This document shows, piece by piece, positions 1 to 5,832 of a stretch of DNA of 5,832 bases. Within the stretch, counting starts at the first letter, position 1; each line of letters starts with the position of its first letter. Made by a program: the position numbers and the translations under genes. The DNA lies in the NCBI GenBank assembly GCA_946481585.1, contig CAMLOF010000194.1:1-5832 (forward strand), written 5' to 3'. This DNA is from an uncultured Macromonas sp. GTDB lineage: Bacteria; Pseudomonadota; Gammaproteobacteria; Burkholderiales; Burkholderiaceae. Under the pieces are notes generated by a model. It saw only the letters and a list, made by a program, of their open reading frames with translations. It was not told the origin of the DNA and ran no database searches.

Positions 1-913
1 CCTTGCGGAACCAGCCTCGCATCCCCGGCAAGGGGGTGGCGTAGGGAACGGTCAGCTGCTCGGCACGCAGCACATCCGGTGCGCTGCGTTCGGGCTCATT
101 GTCTTCAGGCAAATGGCGGCGCAAGCGGCTGTCGAGCAGCTTGCGCGTGTAGGGGTGCTGCGGCTGGGCAAACACCTGGTCCACGGCCCCCTGCTCCACC
201 AGATGGCCACGCTCCATCACTGCCACCCGGTCTGCAAACTGGCGCACCAGGTGCAGGTCGTGGGTGATCATCAACACCGCCATGCCCATGCGCTGCTGCA
301 ACTCGCCCAGCAGATCGAGTATCTGGCCGCGCAGGCTGGCGTCCAGCGCTGTGGTGGGTTCGTCGGCAATGAGCAGCTTGGGCTCGCTGGCCAACGCCAT
401 GGCGATCATGGCCCGCTGGCGCTGGCCGCCGCTGAGCTGGTGCGGATAGGCTGCTGCACGGCGTTCGGGCTCGGGTATGCCGGTGGCACGAAGCAACTCC
501 AGCACACGCTCCCTGGCACGTTCGCCGGTCAGCCCCTTCTTGAGAAGCAGCACTTCCGCGATCTGCGCACCTATGGTGTAGAGCGGGTTGAGCGCCGTCA
601 TAGGCTCCTGGAAGATGCAGGCCACATCGTCACCGCGAACGCCACGCAGCTCCCGCTCACTGCATTGGAGCAGGTCGCGGCCCTGCAAGCGCGCCTGTCC
701 ACTCACCTCGGCTTGTGGCACCAATCGCAACAGGCTGAGGGCCGAAACCGTCTTGCCCGAACCGGATTCACCCACCAGCGCCAGCTTTTCCCCGGCGTTC
801 AGCGTCAGGTCAATGCCGTGCACCACGGGCTGGCCGCCAAAGGCCACCCGCAGACCGTGCACCTCAAGCAATGGAGGCTGCACTGGTGCTTCTGCAGCGT
901 TGGCCTTGTTCAT
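1..913 (-). CDS. yejF: YejF-type peptide ABC transporter ATP-binding protein, 3' end cut by window edge
   Basis: This is the ATPase of a peptide/microcin C-type ABC importer, acting on the cytoplasmic face of the inner membrane. The visible 304 codons read open to the left edge, so the C-terminal part is missing. The first nucleotide-binding domain is complete: Walker A GESGSGKT (48-55), Q-loop Gln102 in IFQEP, signature LSGGQ (160-164), Walker B LLIADE (180-185), D-loop ALD (189-191) and switch His218 in THDL. An oligopeptide-transporter tail motif, QHPYTRKLL (252-260), follows. Residues 281-304 (VLRAEQLTVPY onward, ending GWFRK) look like the start of a second ABC domain. That fits the tandem two-domain YejF, about 530 residues in E. 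coli, rather than a single-domain DppD or OppD. The ATG at 911-913 overlaps the yejE stop as ATGA. An AAAGG ribosome site lies 7 nt upstream, inside yejE. It is the last gene of the yejABEF operon. The domain assignment is direct; the name rests on operon context plus the apparent second domain. Confidence 0.93.
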   Translation of the reverse strand, partial: MNKANAAEAPVQPPLLEVHGLRVAFGGQPVVHGIDLTLNAGEKLALVGESGSGKTVSALSLLRLVPQAEVSGQARLQGRDLLQCSERELRGVRGDDVACIFQEPMTALNPLYTIGAQIAEVLLLKKGLTGERARERVLELLRATGIPEPERRAAAYPHQLSGGQRQRAMIAMALASEPKLLIADEPTTALDASLRGQILDLLGELQQRMGMAVLMITHDLHLVRQFADRVAVMERGHLVEQGAVDQVFAQPQHPYTRKLLDSRLRRHLPEDNEPERSAPDVLRAEQLTVPYATPLPGMRGWFRK

Positions 914-1974
914 GCTTCAGCCTTTCGCGGGTCCAGGGCGTCGCGTAGCGCGTCACCCATGAAGGTGAGCAACAGCAGCGTGACCACAAGCACGCCAAAG
1001 GTGGAAAGCGATATCCACCACGCGTCGATGTTGTTCTTGCCCTGGCTGAGCAGTTCCCCCAGCGATGGCGTGCCCGGCGGAACACCCAAGCCGAGGAAGT
1101 CGAGCGAGGTCAGCGCCAGGATGGATGCGCTCATGCGGAAGGGAAGAAAGGTGACCACGGGCGTGAGGCTGTTGGGCAGGATGTGGCGCCAGATGATCTG
1201 GCCGTTGGTCAACCCCATGGCGCGGGCGGCACGCACGTAGTCCAGCTGGCGGTTGCGCAGGAACTCGGCCCGCACGTAGTCGCTCAGGCCCATCCACCCG
1301 AACAGGCTGAGCAGCACCAGCAGCAGCGCCACGCTGGGCGCAAACACGGCGCTGAAGATGATGAGCAGGTACAGCTCGGGCATGGAGCCCCAGATTTCGA
1401 TGAAACGCTGGAAGGCCAAGTCGGTTTTACCTCCAAAGTAGCCCTGCAATGCACCGGCGGCCACGCCAAGTACGACGCCGATCACCGTCAACGCCAAGGC
1501 GAACAGCACGCTCACCCGGAATCCGTAGATCAGCTGCGCCAGCAGATCGCGCCCCCGATCGTCGGTACCCAGCCAGTTGTCGCGCGACGGTGCCGATGGG
1601 TTGGGCTCTTTGGCAAAGTAGTTCAGCGTCTTGGGGCCGTAGGGGTTCAGCGGGTAGATGGCCCAGTTGTCGCCAGCGCTCAGGCGCTCTCTTATGTAGG
1701 GGTCCAAATAGTCGGTGGGGGTCTCAAAGTCACCGCCAAAGACCGTCTCGGGGTAGTCGTGCACGAGTGGTGTGTAGAACTGCCCTTCGTAGCGCACCAG
1801 CAGCGGCCGGTCATTGGACAGAACTTCGGCAAACAGGCTGGCCACCACCAGCACGCAAAACGCAATCAGGCTGACGTAGCCGAGCCGGTTGCGTTTGAAG
1901 CGCAGCCACGCGCGCCGAGATGGTGACAAGGGCCCGGATTCAATCGAACTTGACACGAGGATCCACCCAGACAT
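910..1974 (-). CDS. yejE: YejE-type peptide ABC transporter permease
   Basis: This is an inner-membrane permease of the peptide ABC importer, of the DppC/OppC class, expected to pair with YejB. The 354-residue reading has an N-terminal membrane segment (about 33-52) followed by a long periplasmic region containing NDRPLLVRYEGQFY (54-67), as in E. coli YejE. The DppC-type NWLGTDDRGRDLLAQLIYG (133-151) and the core membrane segments follow. The EAA loop that docks on the ATPase is at 246-270 (YVRAARAMGL...HILPNSL). The C-terminal half holds SLDFLGLGVPPGTPSLGELL (290-309), characteristic of this class. E. coli YejE is about 341 residues. The start is uncertain. The ATG at 1972-1974 overlaps yejB by 35 nt and has no clear ribosome site. 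A GTG at 1954-1956 has a GGGTGGA-like site upstream (1962-1968), would give 348 residues and would fit the family length better. The reading ends in TGA, sharing bases with the yejF ATG. Confidence 0.95.
   Translation of the reverse strand: MSGWILVSSSIESGPLSPSRRAWLRFKRNRLGYVSLIAFCVLVVASLFAEVLSNDRPLLVRYEGQFYTPLVHDYPETVFGGDFETPTDYLDPYIRERLSAGDNWAIYPLNPYGPKTLNYFAKEPNPSAPSRDNWLGTDDRGRDLLAQLIYGFRVSVLFALALTVIGVVLGVAAGALQGYFGGKTDLAFQRFIEIWGSMPELYLLIIFSAVFAPSVALLLVLLSLFGWMGLSDYVRAEFLRNRQLDYVRAARAMGLTNGQIIWRHILPNSLTPVVTFLPFRMSASILALTSLDFLGLGVPPGTPSLGELLSQGKNNIDAWWISLSTFGVLVVTLLLLTFMGDALRDALDPRKAEA
921..925 (-). promoter_or_regulatory. Ribosome binding site of yejF, inside yejE
   Basis: The minus strand reads AAAGG here, 7 nt before the ATG at 911-913. 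It lies within the last codons of yejE. Together with the ATGA stop/start overlap, it supports translational coupling and fixes the yejF start. Confidence 0.55.
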
Positions 1975-2965
1975 AGCAGAGGTCGCTGATCAGCTTGGTC
2001 ACCAAGCCGATCAACGTGAAGAGATACAGCGTGCCCAACACCACAGGGTAGTCGCGCCGGATCACGCTCTCGTAGCTCAGCAGGCCCAGACCGTCGAGCG
2101 AAAACAGCGTCTCGATGAGCAGCGAACCTGCGAAGAACGCCCCCACGAAGGCTGCGGGGAAACCAGTGATGATGGGAATGAGCGCATTGCGGAACACGTG
2201 CTTCCAGAGGACCTGACGCTCGCTCAGGCCCTTGGCGCGAGCGGTCAGCACATACTGCTTGCGTATCTCTTCCAAGAACGAGTTCTTCGTCAACATGGCC
2301 GTGACGGCAAAGCTGCCCAGCACCATGGCCGTGACCGGCAAGGTGATGTGCCAGAGGTAGTCCACGATGCGCGCGCCCCACGACAGTTCATCCCAGTTCG
2401 CCGACGTGAGGCCGCGCAGCGGGAACCACTGCAACTGCCCGCCAAAGATGACCAGCAGCGCCACGCCCAGCACAAAGCCAGGGATGGCGTAACCCACCAG
2501 CACCAGCAGCGTGGTGACCAGGTCGAAACGTGTACCGGCACGCACTGCCTTGGCCACGCCCAAGGGCACCGCGATCAGGTAGCTGATGAAGAAGGTCCAC
2601 AACCCCAGGCTGATCGACACCGGCAGCTTTTCCACCACCAGTTGCGAGACGGCCTTGTTCTGGAAAAAGCTGGTGCCCAGGTCAAACCGTGCGAACTGGC
2701 CCAGCATCTGAAAGAAGCGCTCATGCGCCGGTTTGTCAAAGCCGTACAGCGCCTTGATCTGTTCCAGCCGCTGCGGGTCCACCCCTTGCGCGCCCCGGTA
2801 AACCGAGCCGCCTTCCGCGCCGCCCACCGCGCCCGCTCGGGCCTCGGCCAGGTACTGTTCCACCGGCCCGCCGGGCACGAACTGGATGACCACGAAGGTG
2901 ATGAGCAGAACCCCGAACAGCGTCGGGATCATCAGCAACAGGCGTTTGAGGATGTAGGCCCACAT
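1940..2965 (-). CDS. yejB: YejB-type peptide ABC transporter permease
   Basis: This is an inner-membrane permease of the DppB/OppB class, forming the translocation pore with YejE. The 341 residues open with MWAYILKRLLLMIPTLFGVL, the typical first membrane helix of this class, followed by the conserved FVPGGPVEQ (29-37). A periplasmic loop holds YRGAQGVDPQ (56-65) and LYGFDKPAHERFF (73-85), as in E. coli YejB. Further membrane segments lie at about 115-140, 150-175, 205-226, 265-287 and 307-331, giving six in total. The EAA loop for ATPase contact is at 232-263 (KQYVLTARAKGL...WKHVFRNALIP). The loop after helix 1 is glycine/alanine-rich and, compared from memory, shorter than in E. coli YejB (about 364 residues). 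The ATG is supported by a GGAG 8 nt upstream. The gene begins 15 nt after the yejA stop and its end overlaps the start of yejE. Confidence 0.96.
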   Translation of the reverse strand: MWAYILKRLLLMIPTLFGVLLITFVVIQFVPGGPVEQYLAEARAGAVGGAEGGSVYRGAQGVDPQRLEQIKALYGFDKPAHERFFQMLGQFARFDLGTSFFQNKAVSQLVVEKLPVSISLGLWTFFISYLIAVPLGVAKAVRAGTRFDLVTTLLVLVGYAIPGFVLGVALLVIFGGQLQWFPLRGLTSANWDELSWGARIVDYLWHITLPVTAMVLGSFAVTAMLTKNSFLEEIRKQYVLTARAKGLSERQVLWKHVFRNALIPIITGFPAAFVGAFFAGSLLIETLFSLDGLGLLSYESVIRRDYPVVLGTLYLFTLIGLVTKLISDLCYVWVDPRVKFD

Positions 2966-2973
2966 GGATGTTT

Positions 2974-2977
2974 CTCC
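2974..2977 (-). promoter_or_regulatory. Ribosome binding site of yejB
   Basis: The minus strand reads GGAG, 8 nt before the yejB ATG at 2963-2965, within the 15-nt yejA-yejB gap. It confirms the yejB start. Confidence 0.7.
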
Positions 2978-2980
2978 GCG

Positions 2981-4867
2981 TCACTTGGTTGCGGCAGCCG
3001 GTTTGGCCCACCAGGTGTCAATGGCCCAGCCCTCGCCAGAGGCGTAAGGAGGCATGTCCTTGGGACGCTCCAGCCGCCAGGCGTTGTAGGCCATGCGGTG
3101 CGTGGTGGCCGACCATTGCGGAATCAGGTAGTGGCTGTGGCTGATGACGCGGTCCAGCGCATGGCACGCCGCCAGGAACTCGGGCTTGGTGTGTGCATCC
3201 GTCATGCGGGTGATGAGCGTATCCACCGCCGCGTTGCTCACCCCAGCAAAGTTGCCAGAGTCCTCGGTACGCGCAGCCACGCTGCCAAACAGGTCGGCGT
3301 ATTCGGCACCCGGGTTTTGGGTGCCGCCGTAGGCAATCGAGATGATCTGAAAGTCAAAAGTGCGCAGGCGCTGCTGGTAAAGCGCAAAGTCCACCGGGCG
3401 GAAGTTCAGCTCTATGCCCAGCTTCTCCAGGTTGCGCGACCAGGGTGTGACAACGCGCGCCCCCGTCTCGGCACTGTCCAGGTACTCCAACACCATGGGC
3501 TCGCCCTTGGCGTTGCGCAGTTTGCCATCCTGCACCGTCCAACCCGCCTCACGCAGCAGCGCCTGGGCGCGGCGCAGGTTGGCGCGCAGGGAACTGTCGC
3601 CGTCGGTGCGCGGCGGCTCGTACATCGGGCCGAACACCGCTGGCGGCAACTGCTTGCGCCAAGGCTGCAGCAGCGCCAGCTCATCCGCATCCGGTGCGCC
3701 TTGGGGTGAACACTCCGTGTTGCCAAACAGCCCGCGAACCCGCTGGTAGCTGTTGTAGAACATCTGGCGGTTCATCCACTCGTAATCCAGCGCCAGGCCC
3801 AGCGCCTCGCGCACGCGGATGTCGTCCAGCGGTGCGCGGCGTGTGTTGAGCACATAGCTCTGGAAGCCCGTGGGCAGGCGGTGCGTGAATTCGCCCTTGA
3901 CCAGTTCGCCACTGTCAAACCGCTTGCCGTTGACACGGCGCGCCCAATCCCCCGCCGAGAAGAAGCGCATCAGGTCGAACTCGCCCGCCTTCAGCGCCTC
4001 CAGCCGGGCGGTGTTGTCCTTGTAGATCTTGACGGTGATGCGGTCGAAGTTGGCCGTGCCCTTGCGCACCGCCAGGTCGCGGGCCCAGTAGTTCGGGTCG
4101 CGCACGTAGGTGATGTCCTTGCCAAAACGCACCGGCCCGATCTTGTACGGCCCGCTCCCGATGGGAATGTCCATCACCACCTGGTCGAAGGTTTTGCGCT
4201 GGCCGGTCTTGGGGTCGATCTCGTTGCCCCAGGCGCGGCTGAACACAGGCAGCCCACCCACCGTGATCGGCAATTCCCGGTTGGGCTTCTTGAAGCGGTA
4301 TCGCACAGTGCGCTCGTCCAGCACGTCCAGGCCCGCCACGTCGGCCAGAATGGTCTTGTACGCTGGCGAGGTGTGCGGCCCCATCAGCGTGTCGTAGCTG
4401 AACTTCACGTCGGCCGCCAGCACTGGGTCACCGTTGTGGAAGCGCGCCTCGCGCCGCAGGCGGAACGTCACCGACAATCCGTCCGGTGCGGCGGTCACGT
4501 CCTCGGCCAGCAGGCCGTAGGCGGCGCCGCTCTCGTCGGCGGCACCGGTCAGCAGGCTGTCAAACATCAGGTCTGACAAGTAGGCAGGCGCGTTGCCACG
4601 CAGCGTGAAGGGGTTGTACTTGTCGAAGGTGGACACCCGCAGGTTGCTCACCAGCCGCAACTCACCGCCCTTGGGGGCGTTCGGGTTCACGTAATCAAAA
4701 TGCGTGAAGCTGGCCGGGTACTTGAGTTCACCCCACAGCGCGTAACCGTGGGCCGCCCAGGCAGCAGGTGCCACCAGCACAGCCGCCAATGTCAGCGCCG
4801 ACGCCAGCGTGCGCCCCGCCGACGGGAACCAGGAAAGGCGGCGGGTACTGGAAGGGTGGGCGCGCAT
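2981..4867 (-). CDS. yejA: YejA-type periplasmic peptide-binding protein of an ABC importer
   Basis: This is the extracytoplasmic solute-binding protein (SBP_bac_5 family) that captures oligopeptides and delivers them to YejB/YejE. In E. coli the Yej system takes up peptides including microcin C; the natural substrate here is unknown. From the ATG at 4865-4867 the protein is 628 residues (E. coli YejA about 604). It starts with a signal peptide: an Arg-containing n-region, hydrophobic stretch LASALTLAAVLVAPAAWA (21-38) and a likely signal peptidase I site after AWA (36-38). There is no lipobox Cys. YejA hallmarks follow: HFDYVNPNAPKGGELRL (56-72), FTLRGN (87-92), ARFHNGDPV (141-149), GSGPYKI (237-243), RVREALGLALDYEWMNRQMF (351-370), ALDRVISHSHYLIPQW (570-585) and IDTWW near the C-terminus (616-620). 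An upstream in-frame ATG at 4904-4906 would add 13 residues but shares bases with the fabI start, so 4867 is preferred. Neither start has a strong ribosome site. It is the first gene of the operon. Confidence 0.94.
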   Translation of the reverse strand: MRAHPSSTRRLSWFPSAGRTLASALTLAAVLVAPAAWAAHGYALWGELKYPASFTHFDYVNPNAPKGGELRLVSNLRVSTFDKYNPFTLRGNAPAYLSDLMFDSLLTGAADESGAAYGLLAEDVTAAPDGLSVTFRLRREARFHNGDPVLAADVKFSYDTLMGPHTSPAYKTILADVAGLDVLDERTVRYRFKKPNRELPITVGGLPVFSRAWGNEIDPKTGQRKTFDQVVMDIPIGSGPYKIGPVRFGKDITYVRDPNYWARDLAVRKGTANFDRITVKIYKDNTARLEALKAGEFDLMRFFSAGDWARRVNGKRFDSGELVKGEFTHRLPTGFQSYVLNTRRAPLDDIRVREALGLALDYEWMNRQMFYNSYQRVRGLFGNTECSPQGAPDADELALLQPWRKQLPPAVFGPMYEPPRTDGDSSLRANLRRAQALLREAGWTVQDGKLRNAKGEPMVLEYLDSAETGARVVTPWSRNLEKLGIELNFRPVDFALYQQRLRTFDFQIISIAYGGTQNPGAEYADLFGSVAARTEDSGNFAGVSNAAVDTLITRMTDAHTKPEFLAACHALDRVISHSHYLIPQWSATTHRMAYNAWRLERPKDMPPYASGEGWAIDTWWAKPAAATK

Positions 4868-4904
4868 GCGACAATTCTGCAGGATTTTTTCTGGAGATTG
4901 ACTC
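4868..4904. promoter_or_regulatory. 37-nt divergent intergenic region between yejA and fabI
   Basis: Both genes are read outward from this gap. It holds the fabI ribosome site and a T-rich stretch (4885-4890). There is too little room for two complete promoters, so at least one must extend into the opposite coding region. Weak candidates only: for fabI, a -10-like GACAAT (4870-4875) without a convincing -35; for yejA, a -35-like TTGCCA on the minus strand (4919-4924, inside fabI codons) with only poor -10 matches about 16-18 nt downstream. The promoter role is inferred from gene layout, not from strong motif matches. Confidence 0.4.
4893..4896 (+). promoter_or_regulatory. Ribosome binding site of fabI
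   Basis: GGAG lies 8 nt upstream of the ATG at 4905-4907, a normal spacing. It supports this start, and the N-terminal sequence aligns with the start of E. coli FabI. Confidence 0.75.
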
Positions 4905-5705
4905 ATGGGTTTTCTGGCTGGCAAGAAATTGCTGATCACGGGCGTGCTGTCCAACCGTTCCATCGCTTACGGCATTGCCAAGGCCTGCCACGAACAAGGC
5001 GCGGAACTGGCCTTCAGCTACGTGGGCGAACGCTTCAAGGACCGCATCACCGAGTTCGCGGCAGACTTCGGGTCGAATCTGGTTTTTGACTGCGATGTGG
5101 GTGATGATGCCCAGATCGAACAATTGTTCCGCGACCTGTCGGCACACTGGCCCACGTTTGACGGTTTCGTGCACAGCATCGGTTACGCCCCGCGCGAAGC
5201 CATTGCTGGCGACTTCCTGGACGGCCTGAGCCGCGAAGCCTTCAAGATCGCACACGACATCAGCGCCTACAGCTTCCCGGCCATGGCCAAGGCGGCCCTG
5301 CCCTACCTGAACGACAACTCCGCACTGCTGACCCTGACCTACCTGGGTGCCGTGCGCACCGTGCCCAACTACAACACCATGGGCCTGGCCAAGGCGTCGC
5401 TGGAAGCGTCCGTGCGCTACCTGGCCGAGTCGCTCGGCGCCAAGGGCCGTGGCCTGCGCGCCAACGGCATTTCCGCCGGCCCCATCAAGACGCTGGCTGC
5501 CAGCGGCATCAAGGGCTTCGGCAAGATCCTGAACGTCGTGGCCGAAAACTCCCCCATCCGCCGCAACGTCACCATCGAAGACGTGGGCAACGTTGCCGCC
5601 TTCCTGATGAGCAACCTGGCAGCTGGCGTGAGCGCCGAAATCACCTACGTGGACGGTGGCTTCAGCCAGGTGGTGGGCGGCATTGCCGAACCAGCCGAAG
5701 CCTGA
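4905..5705 (+). CDS. fabI: Enoyl-[acyl-carrier-protein] reductase (NADH), FabI
   Basis: FabI catalyses the last step of each elongation cycle in type II fatty acid synthesis, reducing trans-2-enoyl-ACP to acyl-ACP with NADH in the cytoplasm. It is the usual target of triclosan. The 266 residues (E. coli 262) form a single Rossmann short-chain dehydrogenase/reductase fold. The divergent FabI nucleotide motif is at 13-23 ([11 protein letters not shown]). CDV (63-65) and HSIGYAP (90-96) line the cofactor pocket. The active site is Tyr146, Tyr156 and Lys163, in TYLGA and NYNTMGLAK, at the same positions as in E. coli. [16 protein letters not shown] (190-205) is the substrate-binding loop. TIEDVGN (223-229) and YVDGGFS (248-254) close the fold. 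Gly93 and Met159, sites where triclosan-resistance changes are known, are unchanged. There is a two-residue insertion near 180-185 relative to E. coli, compared from memory. The gene ends in tandem stops TGA TAG, followed by a terminator, so it appears to be transcribed alone. It is divergent from yejA. Confidence 0.97.
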   Translation: MGFLAGKKLLITGVLSNRSIAYGIAKACHEQGAELAFSYVGERFKDRITEFAADFGSNLVFDCDVGDDAQIEQLFRDLSAHWPTFDGFVHSIGYAPREAIAGDFLDGLSREAFKIAHDISAYSFPAMAKAALPYLNDNSALLTLTYLGAVRTVPNYNTMGLAKASLEASVRYLAESLGAKGRGLRANGISAGPIKTLAASGIKGFGKILNVVAENSPIRRNVTIEDVGNVAAFLMSNLAAGVSAEITYVDGGFSQVVGGIAEPAEA

Positions 5706-5724
5706 TAGCTTCACACCCCGCCAA

Positions 5725-5755
5725 CAAAAAGGCAGCTCGTTGAGCTGCCTTTTTG
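5725..5755. terminator. Bidirectional intrinsic terminator between convergent genes
   Basis: A perfect 14-bp inverted repeat (5725-5738 pairing with 5742-5755) is separated by a 3-nt GTT loop. Its core is GGCAGCTC/GAGCTGCC, flanked by AAAAA on the left arm and TTTTT on the right. Each strand therefore reads a GC-rich hairpin followed by a U-tract, so it can stop fabI transcription rightward and transcription of the converging gene leftward. It begins 19 nt after the fabI stop and ends 17 nt before the stop of the minus-strand gene. Confidence 0.93.
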
Positions 5756-5772
5756 CTGTCTGAGCAGAAGGG

Positions 5773-5832
5773 TTACTTCTTCTGAGGCGGCAAGTCCGTG
5801 CACGAACCGTGCGCCACCTCTGCCGCCATGCC
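5773..5832 (-). CDS. C-terminal end of an unidentified gene, cut by window edge
   Basis: On the minus strand an open frame enters from the right edge and ends at TAA (5773-5775). It gives 19 residues, ending HGSCTDLPPQKK. I do not recognise the protein. The reading is supported by context: the frame is open to the edge, it ends just before a hairpin able to terminate leftward transcription, and the arrangement is convergent with fabI. The stretch is too short for coding statistics, so a non-coding interpretation remains possible. Confidence 0.45.
   Translation of the reverse strand, partial: GMAAEVAHGSCTDLPPQKK

Noticed and set aside
113..1240. A 375-codon plus-strand open frame
   Set aside because: It is antisense to yejF and the 3' part of yejE. 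The minus strand carries all ABC motifs in order, and the plus-strand product resembles nothing recognisable.
1183..1926. A 247-codon plus-strand open frame
   Set aside because: It is antisense to yejE and has the His/Gln/Val-rich composition typical of a shadow frame.
1889..3709. A 606-codon plus-strand open frame
   Set aside because: It lies antisense to yejB and much of yejA. It is rich in His, Gln, Arg and Val with no domain or membrane pattern, as expected when a GC-rich gene is read on the opposite strand. The minus-strand products are clear family members.
3881..4576. A 231-codon plus-strand open frame
   Set aside because: It is antisense to the central part of yejA, where the minus strand reads conserved solute-binding-protein sequence. 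It has no ribosome site or family resemblance.
4728..5714. A 328-codon minus-strand open frame
   Set aside because: It covers the whole of fabI in antisense and runs into the yejA start region. It is rich in Gly, His, Val and Gln with no recognisable motif, whereas fabI on the plus strand has a complete catalytic set.
1..5832. Search for a novel or mobile system (repeats, CRISPR, insertion sequences, toxin pairs, phage genes)
   Set aside because: Almost all sequence is accounted for by conserved housekeeping or transport genes with little intergenic space. The only notable inverted repeat is the terminator at 5725-5755, and I saw no direct-repeat arrays or compositional breaks.

Overview
The window is high-GC proteobacterial chromosomal DNA. 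Its FabI and Yej-type proteins, codon use and compact layout suggest a betaproteobacterium of the Burkholderiales, probably Comamonadaceae-like (Acidovorax, Variovorax or Hydrogenophaga relatives). That placement is an inference from recognised protein similarity; no search was run. I see no transposase, integrase, CRISPR array, tRNA or rRNA.

Minus strand, 4867 down to the left edge: one operon, yejA-yejB-yejE-yejF, encoding a complete peptide-type ABC importer apart from the cut end of yejF. YejA (2981-4867) is the periplasmic solute-binding protein. YejB (1940-2965) and YejE (910-1974) are the two inner-membrane permeases. YejF (1-913, cut by the window edge) is the ATPase, with its first nucleotide-binding domain complete and the second just beginning. 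The genes are tightly packed: a 15-nt gap (yejA/yejB), a 17- or 35-nt overlap depending on start (yejB/yejE), and a 4-nt ATGA overlap (yejE/yejF). This suggests co-transcription and translational coupling.

Plus strand, 4905-5705: fabI, the NADH-dependent enoyl-ACP reductase of type II fatty acid synthesis, with an intact catalytic Tyr/Tyr/Lys set. It is divergent from yejA with only 37 nt between the preferred start codons. It ends in tandem stop codons, followed by a strong symmetric hairpin (5725-5755) that should terminate transcription from both sides.

Right edge, minus strand: the last 19 codons of an unidentified gene (5773-5832) converge on fabI across that hairpin.

The importer imports peptides and FabI makes membrane lipid precursors. 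Nothing in the sequence shows a functional link beyond adjacency. This is ordinary, well-conserved core-genome content, and I did not find a novel system. The points worth checking are start-codon choices, the very short divergent promoter region and the shared terminator.
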